DNA of 64,000 bases from Stutzerimonas stutzeri TS44 (GTDB lineage Bacteria; Pseudomonadota; Gammaproteobacteria; Pseudomonadales; Pseudomonadaceae). The stretch's first letter is position 1. Every line of letters starts with the position of its first letter. Made by a program: the position numbers and the translations under genes. Where the stretch lies: NCBI GenBank assembly GCA_000263395.1, contig AJXE01000015.1, positions 1 to 64,000 of the forward strand, written 5' to 3'. Below the pieces are notes generated by a model. It did no database searches. It saw only the letters and a program-made list of their open reading frames with translations, and was not told the origin of the DNA. This document shows positions 9,494 through 17,801 of this stretch, in pieces.

Positions 9494-10777
9494 ATGCCGC
9501 ACACACCCTACCCCGCCTCCTTCTATGCCGCCTCAGCAAATCCAGCACCGAAGCGGCCGCCGTTACGCGAGAGCAAGCACACCGACATCTGCATCATCGG
9601 CGCCGGTTATACCGGTCTTTCGACGGGGCTGTTCCTCGCCGAGCAGGGCTATCAGGTGGTGATCCTGGAGGCAGCCCGGGTGGGTTTCGGCGCCTCCGGA
9701 CGCAACGGCGGCCAGATCGTCAACAGCTACAGCCGCGATCTCGACAGCGTGGAACGTAGCGTCAGCGCCGATGAAGCGCGCCTGATCGGCGCGATGGCGT
9801 TCGAAGGAGGACGGATCATCCGTGAGCGCATCACGCGTTACGGTATCCGCTGCGACCTCAAGGACGGCGGCGTCTTTGCGGCATTCACGAGCAAACAGAT
9901 GCATCATCTCGAGCAGCAGAAGGCACTCTGGCAGCGCTATGGCTACGATCAGCTGGAAGTGCTCGATCGAGACGCCATTCGCCAGGTCGTTGCCTGCGAG
10001 CGCTACATTGGCGGAACCCTCGACAAGCTCGGCGGCCACATCCACCCACTCAACCTTGCCTTGGGCGAAGCTGCGGCCCTGGAGTCGCTGGGCGGCATCA
10101 TTTACGAGCAAAGCCCGGCAATTCGCATCGAGCGCGGATCTGCGCCAGTCGTGCATACCGCGCAAGGCTCGGTACATGCGAAATTTCTGGTGATCGCCGG
10201 CAACGCCTACCTAGGCGACCTAGTGCCAGAACTGGCCGCCAAATCGATGCCTTGCGGAACCCAGGTGATCGCGACCGAGCCACTGGACAACGACCTCGCC
10301 CACCACCTGCTGCCTCAGGATTACTGCGTCGAAGACTGCAACTACCTGCTCGACTACTACCGACTTTCTGCCGACAAACGCCTCATCTATGGCGGTGGCG
10401 TGGCATATGGCGCACGCGATCCGGCCAACATCGAATCGATCATTCGCCCCAAGATGCTGAAGACCTTTCCACAACTGCAGAACGTCAAGATCGACTACAG
10501 CTGGACCGGCAATTTCCTGCTTACACTGTCGCGATTACCCCAGGTCGGACGCCTGGGCAACAACATCTACTACTCGCAAGGCTGCAGCGGCCATGGCGTC
10601 ACCTATACCCACCTGGCCGGCAAGATCATCGCCGAAGCCTTGCGTGGCCAGGCGGAACGCTTCGATGCGTTCGCCAGCCTGCCACATCACCCATTCCCTG
10701 GCGGACATCAGCTGCAAGTGCCGCTGAGCGCGCTGGGCGCGCTGTATTACAGCCTGCGCGATCGATTGGGCATCTGA
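9494..10777 (+). CDS. FAD-dependent oxidoreductase, gamma-glutamylpolyamine oxidase (PuuB/PauB) family
   Basis: 427 residues, close to E. coli PuuB. Enzymes of this group oxidise gamma-glutamylated putrescine or other polyamines in polyamine catabolism. The N-terminus carries the FAD dinucleotide motif GAGYTG (36-41) within a Rossmann beta-alpha-beta ending in VVILEA, then GFGASGRNGGQ, the DAO-family signature. A second FAD contact region near the C-terminus reads YYSQGCSGHGVTYTHLAGK. No glutamylpolyamine synthetase or aldehyde dehydrogenase gene is adjacent, so the exact substrate is open. The start is an ATG in TATCGAAATG; an in-frame upstream extension is low complexity and unlikely. Confidence 0.85.
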   Translation: MPHTPYPASFYAASANPAPKRPPLRESKHTDICIIGAGYTGLSTGLFLAEQGYQVVILEAARVGFGASGRNGGQIVNSYSRDLDSVERSVSADEARLIGAMAFEGGRIIRERITRYGIRCDLKDGGVFAAFTSKQMHHLEQQKALWQRYGYDQLEVLDRDAIRQVVACERYIGGTLDKLGGHIHPLNLALGEAAALESLGGIIYEQSPAIRIERGSAPVVHTAQGSVHAKFLVIAGNAYLGDLVPELAAKSMPCGTQVIATEPLDNDLAHHLLPQDYCVEDCNYLLDYYRLSADKRLIYGGGVAYGARDPANIESIIRPKMLKTFPQLQNVKIDYSWTGNFLLTLSRLPQVGRLGNNIYYSQGCSGHGVTYTHLAGKIIAEALRGQAERFDAFASLPHHPFPGGHQLQVPLSALGALYYSLRDRLGI

Positions 10778-10783
10778 TCAGGA

Positions 10784-11734
10784 CTAGCGACAGGCCGGGA
10801 TCGCCTGGCAAGCCTGCCGCTGACCATCGACAGGCACCGGCAGGCGCTCGGCAAAGCGTGCGTCTTGCGGCGCGATATTCACCGCACAGGCGCGCGCCTG
10901 CCGCGCCTCATTGAGGCAGCCGTTCTCCGCCAATACCTGCGAGAGATTGTACCAGCCGGGAGCGAATCCGGCATCGCGGCTTACGCTGATGCGCAACGCG
11001 TTCTCGGCCGCCCGACGATCCCCCAGGGCATATTCGCTGTTGGCCAGCGCAAACCAGGACATGCCTCCAGGCCAGTGCTCGCCAGCCGTCCGATAGGCCA
11101 GCCGCGCCGGACCGACCTGCCCTACCTGTTCCAGATCATTCGCCGCGCGCAGCCAAACAGTTTCCTCGGCCGTCGCCGGCAATCGATCCGGCCTGATCGT
11201 CACCACCGCCCAGCGATTGCCCTTCGCCCAACTGCGTTCGAACTGTCGAAAACTGCCGACCCAACGTCTGGTGGTCCCGGAGCGCAGAATGATTTCCTGT
11301 TCGCTCAGGTCGTAGCCGACCACCACCGCGAAATGCCACTGCGGCCAGCGATCGAACGCCAGGTTCTGCAACACCAGCACCGGATTGCCTGCAGCCACTT
11401 CCGTCAACACTGCTTCCAGCCGTGAGCGCAGCGGATACACCAGCATGCCGTTCGCACGCGCGGCTGCCACCATTTCCACCTGCAGGCTGCCACGGCGCTG
11501 CGGAATGTAGACCTGATCGACCAGTTGTTCGGGAGTGATCAGCCGCCCCCTCTGGACCAGCATCGTCGCCAGCGCCGCAGGTCCGCACTGGTAGTCCTCC
11601 TGCGCGAAGAACGGCGTATCGACGAGCTCGATCCGCTCCGGCAGCTGCGCACCCTCGCCAACGATCAACGGTTTCTGTGCACAGCCGCCAAGCAGAACAA
11701 TCAGCAACACCCCCCAGCCATAACGACGGATCAA
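10784..11734 (-). CDS. PA2778-like C39-family cysteine peptidase lipoprotein with TPR-like tail
   Basis: About 316 residues from a TTG that overlaps the stop codon of the upstream small gene (TTGA). That start gives an ideal lipoprotein signal peptide (MIRRYGWGVLLIVLLGGC). A more distal TTG at 11776 is the alternative. The mature protein has a C39-like papain fold: the catalytic-Cys segment QCGPAALATML, the His segment QWHFAVVVGYD and a following LRSGTTRRW. The last about 110 residues contain helical TPR-like repeats (WFALANSEYALGDRRAAENAL, then GWYNLSQVLAENG). It resembles P. aeruginosa PA2778. It would act at the outer or inner membrane periphery; the substrate is unknown, and the partner gene 11731-12132 is the obvious candidate. 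Confidence 0.82.
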   Translation of the reverse strand: MIRRYGWGVLLIVLLGGCAQKPLIVGEGAQLPERIELVDTPFFAQEDYQCGPAALATMLVQRGRLITPEQLVDQVYIPQRRGSLQVEMVAAARANGMLVYPLRSRLEAVLTEVAAGNPVLVLQNLAFDRWPQWHFAVVVGYDLSEQEIILRSGTTRRWVGSFRQFERSWAKGNRWAVVTIRPDRLPATAEETVWLRAANDLEQVGQVGPARLAYRTAGEHWPGGMSWFALANSEYALGDRRAAENALRISVSRDAGFAPGWYNLSQVLAENGCLNEARQARACAVNIAPQDARFAERLPVPVDGQRQACQAIPACR

Positions 11735-12132
11735 CGGTTGATGCAATTGACGAAGTTGAAGATGTTGGTTGCGCAAAGCATGTCCGTGATGATGAAGATC
11801 ACCAGGAACAGCACGATGACCCCGACCACCCCGGCACCGGCCGGCGCCTGATCGAGCTGCTGGTTGAACTGCGCCAGCTCCGCCGGGGTCAGACTATTAA
11901 TGCGCTTTTCCACCTGGGTTCGCTCGACTCCCATCGACTCGAGCTTCTTCTGTACGTCCTGATCATCCAGCATCGTGAGCAGCTGTTGGCGATCGACCTG
12001 CTGTTGCTGCTCGGCGATCACTTCGGGCGTGCCGATCATCGCCGCCTGTGCCATCGGAATCTGAGCGACCAGCATGAAATGCAACGCCGCCACAACGGCA
12101 GCGACACGCTTGAGCAGGGATGAGGTGAACAT
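11731..12132 (-). CDS. PA2779-like small membrane protein, partner of the C39-like peptidase
   Basis: 133 residues with a good SD (AAGGAG). A signal peptide covers residues 1-31 (ends QIPMAQAA). A charged helical segment follows (about 32-98), then a Gly/Ala hinge (PAGAGVVG) and a hydrophobic membrane segment (VIVLFLVIFIITDMLC). A short tail carries a second cysteine (NIFNFVNCINR). It is translationally coupled to the downstream peptidase. The family is conserved but of unknown function. The layout, a polar leader-like part, small residues and then a hydrophobic Cys-containing tail, recalls substrates of C39 peptidases, but processing has not been shown by anything in the sequence. Confidence 0.8.
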   Translation of the reverse strand: MFTSSLLKRVAAVVAALHFMLVAQIPMAQAAMIGTPEVIAEQQQQVDRQQLLTMLDDQDVQKKLESMGVERTQVEKRINSLTPAELAQFNQQLDQAPAGAGVVGVIVLFLVIFIITDMLCATNIFNFVNCINR

Positions 12133-12335
12133 GGTACTACTCCTTTTTCGAGTTCGGCCCGCGCAACTTGCAAAAGGCCATTAGCCCGTAAGACGGAACG
12201 ACAGCCGCTTCGGTTCCCCGCCTGTCCGGCATTTCGTGACGAGCTTCGAATATGGGTTGGCGTTTACCTTTCGCTCACCCGCCACTAACGTTCATCGTAG
12301 TTGATCAAATCCACTCAGCCTTCATTGGAAAGCAC

Positions 12336-12638
12336 ATGTCCAGATCGCATTGCATTGGGTTGTTATTTGCCGCCTCATTCCTTGCCGGTTGCCAGGTGCA
12401 TTCCGCATCCGACGAGGCCGGCATCGGAGCCGGCAAAATGTGCGACCCGCAACCCGTGCAACACCTGCTGGGACGCACCGCTACCCCGCAGTTGCTGGAG
12501 CAGGCACGCGATCTGGCCGGCGCGCAATCCGCGCGTCTGCTGCGTCCGGATCAGGTCGTCACGCTCGAATACGATGCACGGCGGCTCAACATTCATACCG
12601 ACAAGAATCTGAAGATCGAACGATTAACATGCGGCTGA
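12336..12638 (+). CDS. I78-family peptidase inhibitor-like lipoprotein
   Basis: 100 residues. The ATG start gives a lipoprotein signal peptide (MSRSHCIGLLFAASFLAGC). The mature part matches the I78 inhibitor pattern: a conserved CDP, then QHLLGR, LLEQARDLAGAQSARLLRPD, VTLEYDARRLNIHTD and a terminal LTCG. Known members inhibit serine peptidases in the periplasm or outside the cell. It stands alone, divergent from the C39-peptidase pair, and a 13-bp hairpin follows immediately. Confidence 0.8.
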   Translation: MSRSHCIGLLFAASFLAGCQVHSASDEAGIGAGKMCDPQPVQHLLGRTATPQLLEQARDLAGAQSARLLRPDQVVTLEYDARRLNIHTDKNLKIERLTCG

Positions 12639-12668
12639 GGACACGGCCACCGCCCGGTGACCGTGTCC
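12639..12668. terminator. Convergent terminator hairpin
   Basis: GGACACGGCCACC and GGTGACCGTGTCC pair with one mismatch around the loop GCCC. It lies between two converging genes, the I78-like lipoprotein and the acyltransferase. No strong T run is seen. Confidence 0.6.
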
Positions 12669-12683
12669 GGCATGCCTGTCGCG

Positions 12684-13715
12684 TTACTGCGCCATTGCCC
12701 TGCGCATGCGCAGATTGGAGGCCGAAACCGGCTTGGGCGGCGTGAGGAGAAAACCCAAGCGGTAGCGATTGATGACGACTTGGGCAAGCAGCGGCGCCGC
12801 GATGCCAACCAGAGTCCCCAGCAGCAGATGCACCGGTATCGAATCGATGCCCAGGAAGCTGGCAAGAACCACTCGCACACCACTACCCGCCAGGATGTGC
12901 ATCAGATAGATCGTCATCGATGAGGCGCCGAGGAACAACAGCCAGTTCACCCGGAACCGCCCCAGCCACATGGACAGCGCAACCATGAAGAAGATCGAAA
13001 TGGTCGCCAGCGCCAATACCGGCAAGCCGCCATCCATGTAGTTCATCCCGAAGCTCATGTGGAACAGGTACTGACCGGCTATGAAAAGCGCACCGAAAAG
13101 CATCGTCAGCTGTACGCAGCGCGCCAGGAAGAACTGCTTGACCTCGTTGAACCAGATACCCAGCGCAAAGAACACGGTATTGCCGAGAATGAATTTGGTT
13201 GCCGAATTGACCGTAAGCGCATCCTTGAATACGAACAACACTCCGAACAGTACCACCAGCGGCAAGAAGTAGCGGCGGTCGGCGCGCGCATAGAGAAAGG
13301 AGCAGAGCACGAATACCAGGAAAAGCGCATACAGAAACCAGAACTGCGCACGCGGCATCCACAGCAGGGAGAACACCTCGGTCAGTGTTACCTGGCCATT
13401 GGTGTAGTTAGAAAGCACCACCTCGACCAGCCCCTGCAACAGCGACCAGACGATGAACGGATAAACGATGGTGTCGACCTTGTTGATGATCAATCCGCCC
13501 TTGCCACGCTTTTGCAGCGAATCGAAGAAAAACAGTCCCGACAGAAAGAAGAACAATGGCATGTGGAAGCTGTAGATGATGCTGTCCACCAGCACGAAAC
13601 TGGCCTCTTCCATAGGCAAGCCCGCGTTGAACACGCCGCGCGCAACATGCCCATAAACGACCAGAACGATGCCTATCGCCTTGGCATAATCAACCCAGAC
13701 ATTTCTCTCCTGCAT
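12684..13715 (-). CDS. Acyltransferase family 3 integral membrane protein
   Basis: 343 residues. The ATG is preceded by AAGGAG at good spacing. It belongs to the acyltransferase-3 family, which transfers acyl groups to sugars or other extracytoplasmic acceptors. The N-terminus carries the family hallmark (VDYAKAIGIVLVVYGHV, with the conserved His), followed by SFHMPLFFFLSGLFF. About ten hydrophobic segments are visible. The acceptor is unknown, and no polysaccharide cluster surrounds it. It is divergent from mobA, with 273 bp between the two starts. Confidence 0.87.
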   Translation of the reverse strand: MQERNVWVDYAKAIGIVLVVYGHVARGVFNAGLPMEEASFVLVDSIIYSFHMPLFFFLSGLFFFDSLQKRGKGGLIINKVDTIVYPFIVWSLLQGLVEVVLSNYTNGQVTLTEVFSLLWMPRAQFWFLYALFLVFVLCSFLYARADRRYFLPLVVLFGVLFVFKDALTVNSATKFILGNTVFFALGIWFNEVKQFFLARCVQLTMLFGALFIAGQYLFHMSFGMNYMDGGLPVLALATISIFFMVALSMWLGRFRVNWLLFLGASSMTIYLMHILAGSGVRVVLASFLGIDSIPVHLLLGTLVGIAAPLLAQVVINRYRLGFLLTPPKPVSASNLRMRRAMAQ

Positions 13716-13988
13716 ATCATTCTCCTTGTTGTGAAGGCCAAAGAAAGCCGGCTCCCAGCCTGCGCTTGAGGGTGGATGAAGCAGATAGACAATGCTTTCG
13801 GGAATTTGTTTGCGCCCACGCCATCCCGAGACGAACGACGACATGCCAGCGGCTGCGCGACAGCGGACATGCGCCTCGCTCACCGGGCGGCCTGCAAGCG
13901 CTATCGACACGATGATTCACGGACAACGCATCCGGTTGTGGACAAGCCGACCGGGTGTTATATCACCGCCTTTTCCCGGAGCACTGCC

Positions 13989-14570
13989 ATGAGCGATTGC
14001 CTACTCCCTGCCTGCTCGATCCTGCTGCTCGCCGGCGGCCAGGGCCGACGCATGGGTGGCAGGGACAAGGGGCTGGTCGAATGGCGCGGCCGCCCGCTGA
14101 TTGCCTGGATGCACGGGACCGTACGAGCACTGACCGACGACCTGCTGCTGTCGTGCAACCGCAACCAGTCCGCCTACGCACCCTACGCCGATCGCCTGCT
14201 CGCGGATGAGCAGCCCGACTATCCCGGCCCCCTGGCGGGAATTCGGGCAGGGCTTGCCGCCGCGCGCCACGACTGGCTCATGGTGCTGCCCTGCGACGCA
14301 CCATTGATCGACGCGGAACTGCTGCGAACCTTGCACGCGACGGCCATACAGGATCCTCAGCATCCACTGATGGTTCGCCGCGCGGCGCAGTGGGAGCCCT
14401 TGTTCAGCATGATCCCGGTGCATCTGGCCGGGCGTTTCGAAGCTGCCTGGCAGGTTGGCGACCGCAGTCCTCGCCAGGTGCTGCTAGCATTGGAATCACG
14501 AGCGCTGAACCTCGCCGAGGACGATCCACGCCTGGCGAACCTCAACACCCCGCAACTGCTCGAACGCTAA
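13989..14570 (+). CDS. mobA: Molybdenum cofactor guanylyltransferase MobA
   Basis: 193 residues, standard length. It attaches GMP to molybdopterin to form the MGD cofactor needed by enzymes such as the nitrate reductase at 49168. The nucleotide-binding loop is LLLAGGQGRRMGGRDKGL, and the metal-binding region LPCDAPL follows. The chosen ATG (MSDCLLPACSILLLAGG) fits homologues; a long upstream in-frame extension has no conserved content. Confidence 0.95.
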   Translation: MSDCLLPACSILLLAGGQGRRMGGRDKGLVEWRGRPLIAWMHGTVRALTDDLLLSCNRNQSAYAPYADRLLADEQPDYPGPLAGIRAGLAAARHDWLMVLPCDAPLIDAELLRTLHATAIQDPQHPLMVRRAAQWEPLFSMIPVHLAGRFEAAWQVGDRSPRQVLLALESRALNLAEDDPRLANLNTPQLLER

Positions 14571-14637
14571 GTGCTTCGGGAACTTAGCCAGGCGGCTATC
14601 CGTCCCACATGCACCACAACCCAAGGAGGCAAGGACC

Positions 14638-14859
14638 ATGACCTCACGCATCATTCCTGCATTGCTCGTCATCCTGGGGCTGGGGGCGCTGACCGGCTGC
14701 GCCAACCCAAGCGTCATCACCCTCAACGATGGCCGGGAAATCCAGACTCTCGACCGCCCCGAATACGACGAAGAGTCGGGCTTCTATGAATACGAGCAGC
14801 TCAACGGTAACCCTGGCAAGGTCAACAAGGATCAGGTTCGGACCGTCCGGGAACTTTAA
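14638..14859 (+). CDS. YgdI/YgdR-family small lipoprotein
   Basis: 73 residues with a strong SD (AAGGAGG). Signal peptide with lipobox LTGC (cysteine near residue 21), then a small beta domain with the family pattern SVITLNDGREIQTLDRPEYD, GFYEYEQLNGNPGKVNKDQVRTV. It is an SH3-like periplasmic lipoprotein of unknown role. It lies 67 bp downstream of mobA, possibly in the same transcript. Confidence 0.9.
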   Translation: MTSRIIPALLVILGLGALTGCANPSVITLNDGREIQTLDRPEYDEESGFYEYEQLNGNPGKVNKDQVRTVREL

Positions 14860-14987
14860 ATACACCTCGCCCTGGTGCTGACGGAGCTTCCGCCAGCACT
14901 GGGGACGCTAGCAGCCCCCGCCCATAGCAGTCACGCCACAATCGCAGCCTCCCGCAAGCCGCTCGCAAAAAAATCCTTACTAAGCCC

Positions 14988-15015
14988 TTGTGCGACAAAA
15001 CTTTTTCTGTAGAAT
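14988..15015 (+). promoter_or_regulatory. Promoter of tRNA-Pro(CGG)
   Basis: TTGTGC (14988-14993) and TAGAAT (15010-15015) are separated by 16 bp. The -10 box ends 12 nt before the mature tRNA and is followed by GC-rich discriminator bases. Confidence 0.7.
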
Positions 15016-15027
15016 GCGCGCCATCTT

Positions 15028-15104
15028 CGGAGCGTAGCGCAGCTTGGTAGCGCGTCTCGTTCGGGACGAGAAGGTCGCTGGTTCGAATCCAGTCGCTCCG
15101 ACCA
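15028..15104 (+). tRNA. tRNA-Pro (anticodon CGG)
   Basis: 77 nt with encoded CCA. The acceptor stem CGGAGCG/CGCTCCG is perfect. The anticodon stem TCTCG/CGAGA encloses TTCGGGA, giving CGG. The T arm is GTTCGAATC. A terminator hairpin follows 36 nt downstream. Confidence 0.97.
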
Positions 15105-15140
15105 ATTCCCGATTTCATCGTTTTCGCCTGCGATGAATCA

Positions 15141-15172
15141 CGAAAAAGCCGACCTCATGGTCGGCTTTTTCG
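15141..15172. terminator. Intrinsic terminator after tRNA-Pro(CGG)
   Basis: CGAAAAAGCCGACC pairs perfectly (14 bp) with GGTCGGCTTTTTCG around TCAT, followed by TTTTC. A-rich and T-rich arms let it serve both the tRNA and the converging gene at 15221-15460. Confidence 0.9.
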
Positions 15173-15220
15173 TTTTCTCGCCAATACCTCACGGATCGCG
15201 CCATGCAGCCAGCGCGTGCC

Positions 15221-15460
15221 TCAGGTATGCAGAAAGCCCACGATCTGCTCGGCCTCGAACGGCCAGTCCAGCTCTGCCCCCGTATCGACCCGACGCAACA
15301 CGGGAATGCGCAGACCGTAGTCATCGACCCACTCCGGCCGCTCGGCGATATCCAGCAACTCCACGAGCAGGCCGTGTTCGACCAGAGGCATCAGGATCTC
15401 TTCAGCCTGCTCGCACAGATGGCAGCCAAGAGTTCCGAAAAGCTGGCATTCGGGAAGCAT
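15221..15460 (-). CDS. Glutaredoxin-like (thioredoxin-fold) small protein
   Basis: 79 residues. A minimal thioredoxin fold with a CxxC active site near the N-terminus (LFGTLGCHLCEQAEEIL), the cis-Pro strand (LRIPVLRR) and a C-terminal helix (EAEQIVGFL). Members are predicted thiol-disulfide exchangers of the YbbN/DUF836-like glutaredoxin group; the partner is unknown. It converges on tRNA-Pro(CGG). Confidence 0.85.
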   Translation of the reverse strand: MLPECQLFGTLGCHLCEQAEEILMPLVEHGLLVELLDIAERPEWVDDYGLRIPVLRRVDTGAELDWPFEAEQIVGFLHT

Positions 15461-15865
15461 AAGCGACTCATCCTTATTCGAGTGCGGGGCATTCTAGCAG
15501 CAGCCCCGTGATCAGCCGTGCGTTGATATGACATCTTCGCCCTAGCATGGTTTTGTGAAACTCTGCGCATCACACGATTTGATCAACCTCAAAATTCGAC
15601 TCTCGTACCATGAAAGGCTAGGATGCTGCGGCCCGAAGCAACGGAGAGATTGCCGGGTACATCCGCATCGAGAGATGCCGTTTCGACAGGCGGGCACGAC
15701 CGCCGGAGCTGTCGATTCGGGGAACATACAGGTGGAACCTGTCTAGCACATTGACCGTGAGTTCCTGAAGACTAAAGTCTAAAGGCTGAAATCTTCCTGC
15801 AATGATCTATTGCAGGGCGCGTGAAAAGCGACTTCAGAGCATCATCCAACGAGGAGAAATAAGAA
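15461..15865. other. 405-bp intergenic region upstream of the OprD porin
   Basis: Divergent region between the glutaredoxin-like gene and the porin. No gene is seen. An 8-bp perfect hairpin (CCTGCAAT/ATTGCAGG, loop GATCT, 15796-15816) lies about 50 nt before the porin start and probably falls in its 5' untranslated leader. The porin SD is GAGGAG at 15851. I could not assign a clear promoter. Confidence 0.5.
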
Positions 15866-17182
15866 ATGCTCAAGACCCCCATCGCCCGGGGCGTGGCCCT
15901 GGCCACTCTGGGAGCAACACTGGCCATCCCGTCCATGGCTCAAGCTGCCTTTATCGAAGATACCAAGGCCGGCCTTGAACTGCGTAACTTCTATTTCAGC
16001 CGTGATTACCGTGAAGGTACTGGCCAGAGCAAGCAGGAAGAATGGGCTCAGGGCTTCCTGCTGCGCGTTGAGTCTGGCTACACCGAAGGTACTGTAGGCT
16101 TTGGTGTCGACGCACTTGGCCTTCTGGGTGTGAAACTGGATTCCGGCGGCGGCCGTTATGGCAATGGCGCTCAACTGCTTCCGGGCGATGGCGACAACGC
16201 TGCTGACGACTTTTCCGAAGTGGGTCTGACCGCCAAGGCCAAGCTCTCCAATAGTGTTCTTAAGGTCGGCACTCTGCAGCCCAAGAACTTGGCGATCGCC
16301 ACCAGCGACAGTCGTCTGCTGCCTGCCGTTACCCGCGGTGCACAACTGGTTTCCAACGAAATTGATGGCCTGACTCTCGATATCGGCTATCTCGACGAAA
16401 TCAACAATCGCGCCTCTAGCGACTATGAAGACATGGTCATAAACGGCGGCGAAACGAAGAACAGTAAAACAGGAGCTATCTCTGCCGGAACGAAAGGTAT
16501 CACTGGCACTTATGGTGCAGATACCGATAAGTTTCTCTTTGCTGGCGGCACCTACAAGCTCACCAAAGACTTAAGTGCTGCGTATTACTACAGCAATCTG
16601 GAAGATTTCTACAAACAGCACGCCATCAACCTGATTCACGTACTGCCTATCGCTGAAGGCCAGTCACTGAAGACGGATCTGCGCTACCAGCGCTCGACTG
16701 ATGATGGCAATACCAACGTCGATAACAAAGCATTTGGCGCGATGGTTACCTACTCCATCAGCGGTCACAGCTTTGGCCTCGGCTATCAGAAGATGAGCGG
16801 CGACACTGGTTTTGCCTACGTCGGCGGCAACATCGATCCCTACTTGGTCAACTTTATCCAGGTTAACGATTTTGCCAACGCCGACGAGAAATCCTGGCAG
16901 GCTCGCTACGATTACAACTTCGCAGCGATGGGAATTCCCGGTCTGACCTTCATGACCCGCTACGTCTCCGGCGACAACTTTGATCGTGTGTCCGGAGCAG
17001 ATGCTGGTACCGAAGGTAAGGAATGGGAACGCAACACCGATATTGCCTATACCTTCCAGACTGGCGCACTGAAGAACCTGAATATCAAGTGGCGTAATGC
17101 TACGGCACGCAACAACTATAGCCGCGGCACAAACATCGACGAAAATCGTCTGATCCTCAGCTACACCATCCCGCTGCTGTAA
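15866..17182 (+). CDS. OprD-family outer membrane porin
   Basis: 438 residues. Signal peptide residues 1-27 (ends SMAQA), then the OprD signature start AFIEDTKAGLELRNFYFSRD. Alternating beta strands continue to a terminal LILSYTIPLL. OprD porins are 18-strand barrels for uptake of small carboxylates, amino acids or nitrate-related solutes. The position just upstream of the DUF883/YqjE/YqjK trio and dgt is like that of opdQ in P. aeruginosa (recalled synteny). Substrate is not deducible. Codon and base use are slightly more AT-rich in the 16430-16560 loop region, as expected for variable extracellular loops. Confidence 0.92.
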   Translation: MLKTPIARGVALATLGATLAIPSMAQAAFIEDTKAGLELRNFYFSRDYREGTGQSKQEEWAQGFLLRVESGYTEGTVGFGVDALGLLGVKLDSGGGRYGNGAQLLPGDGDNAADDFSEVGLTAKAKLSNSVLKVGTLQPKNLAIATSDSRLLPAVTRGAQLVSNEIDGLTLDIGYLDEINNRASSDYEDMVINGGETKNSKTGAISAGTKGITGTYGADTDKFLFAGGTYKLTKDLSAAYYYSNLEDFYKQHAINLIHVLPIAEGQSLKTDLRYQRSTDDGNTNVDNKAFGAMVTYSISGHSFGLGYQKMSGDTGFAYVGGNIDPYLVNFIQVNDFANADEKSWQARYDYNFAAMGIPGLTFMTRYVSGDNFDRVSGADAGTEGKEWERNTDIAYTFQTGALKNLNIKWRNATARNNYSRGTNIDENRLILSYTIPLL

Positions 17183-17216
17183 TTGTGTCTTTTCTGTACT
17201 TACTGTGCAGATAAAA

Positions 17217-17244
17217 GAAACCCGCTTCGGCGGGTTTCTTTTTT
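17217..17244 (+). terminator. Intrinsic terminator of the porin gene
   Basis: GAAACCCGC and GCGGGTTTC form a 9-bp hairpin with a TTCG-type loop, followed by TTTTTT. It sits about 35 nt after the porin stop codon. Confidence 0.88.
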
Positions 17245-17382
17245 ATCAAGAAAACTGGATACAACCCCAACTCCGCTGCACTATCCCAGCTGCAAACGAA
17301 GCGGGAACCTTACCCGCAGGCTATGCTCGAAACCTGCAGCACCGGAACGCATCGTTCCGGTCCACTCGCGAGGAGCCGCCCC

Positions 17383-17787
17383 ATGTCTATCGAGTCGACC
17401 TTCGGCACTACCGACGAAACCCCGATTCCCGATGCGTCTCATGAACACCGCGCACCACTGCTCGACAAGTCGGCCCACCGACGCAATCTGCACAACGCGC
17501 AGAACGCCCTGATCGATGAGTTCCATACCCTGATCGGCGATACCGAGCGCCTGCTCAAGCACACCCAGGAGACAGCCGGCGCACAGAGCGAAGAACTACG
17601 CGGCAAGATCAATGAGAACCTGGCGCGGGCGAAAGTACTGCTCAAGGAGCGGGAAGTCTCCATGCGCGAGCAGAGCCAGGCCGCGATTCAGTGCACCGAG
17701 AACTATGTCCAGACTCACCCCTGGCAGTCGGTAGGCATCGCCGCAGGCGTTGGCTTTCTGTTGGGCCTGCTTTCTTCCCGTCGCTGA
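17383..17787 (+). CDS. DUF883 (ElaB/YqjD/CsbD-type) membrane-anchored protein
   Basis: 134 residues from an ATG with GAGGAG upstream. Residues 50-110 form a long amphipathic helix with coiled-coil character (HTLIGDTERLLKHTQETAG to EREVSMREQSQ), and a C-terminal membrane anchor reads PWQSVGIAAGVGFLLGLLSS. E. coli YqjD and ElaB are stationary-phase inner-membrane proteins that bind ribosomes. It is the first of a three-gene set with the YqjE-like and YqjK-like genes. A small hairpin (CCGGAACG/CGTTCCGG, 17342-17360) precedes the SD. Confidence 0.9.
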   Translation: MSIESTFGTTDETPIPDASHEHRAPLLDKSAHRRNLHNAQNALIDEFHTLIGDTERLLKHTQETAGAQSEELRGKINENLARAKVLLKEREVSMREQSQAAIQCTENYVQTHPWQSVGIAAGVGFLLGLLSSRR

Positions 17788-17801
17788 GTCGAGGTAGGTC
17801 C

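Noticed and set aside
14881..14930. Hairpin after the YgdI/YgdR lipoprotein as a terminator
   Set aside because: The stem relies on several wobble pairs and has no T run, so it is not listed as a terminator.
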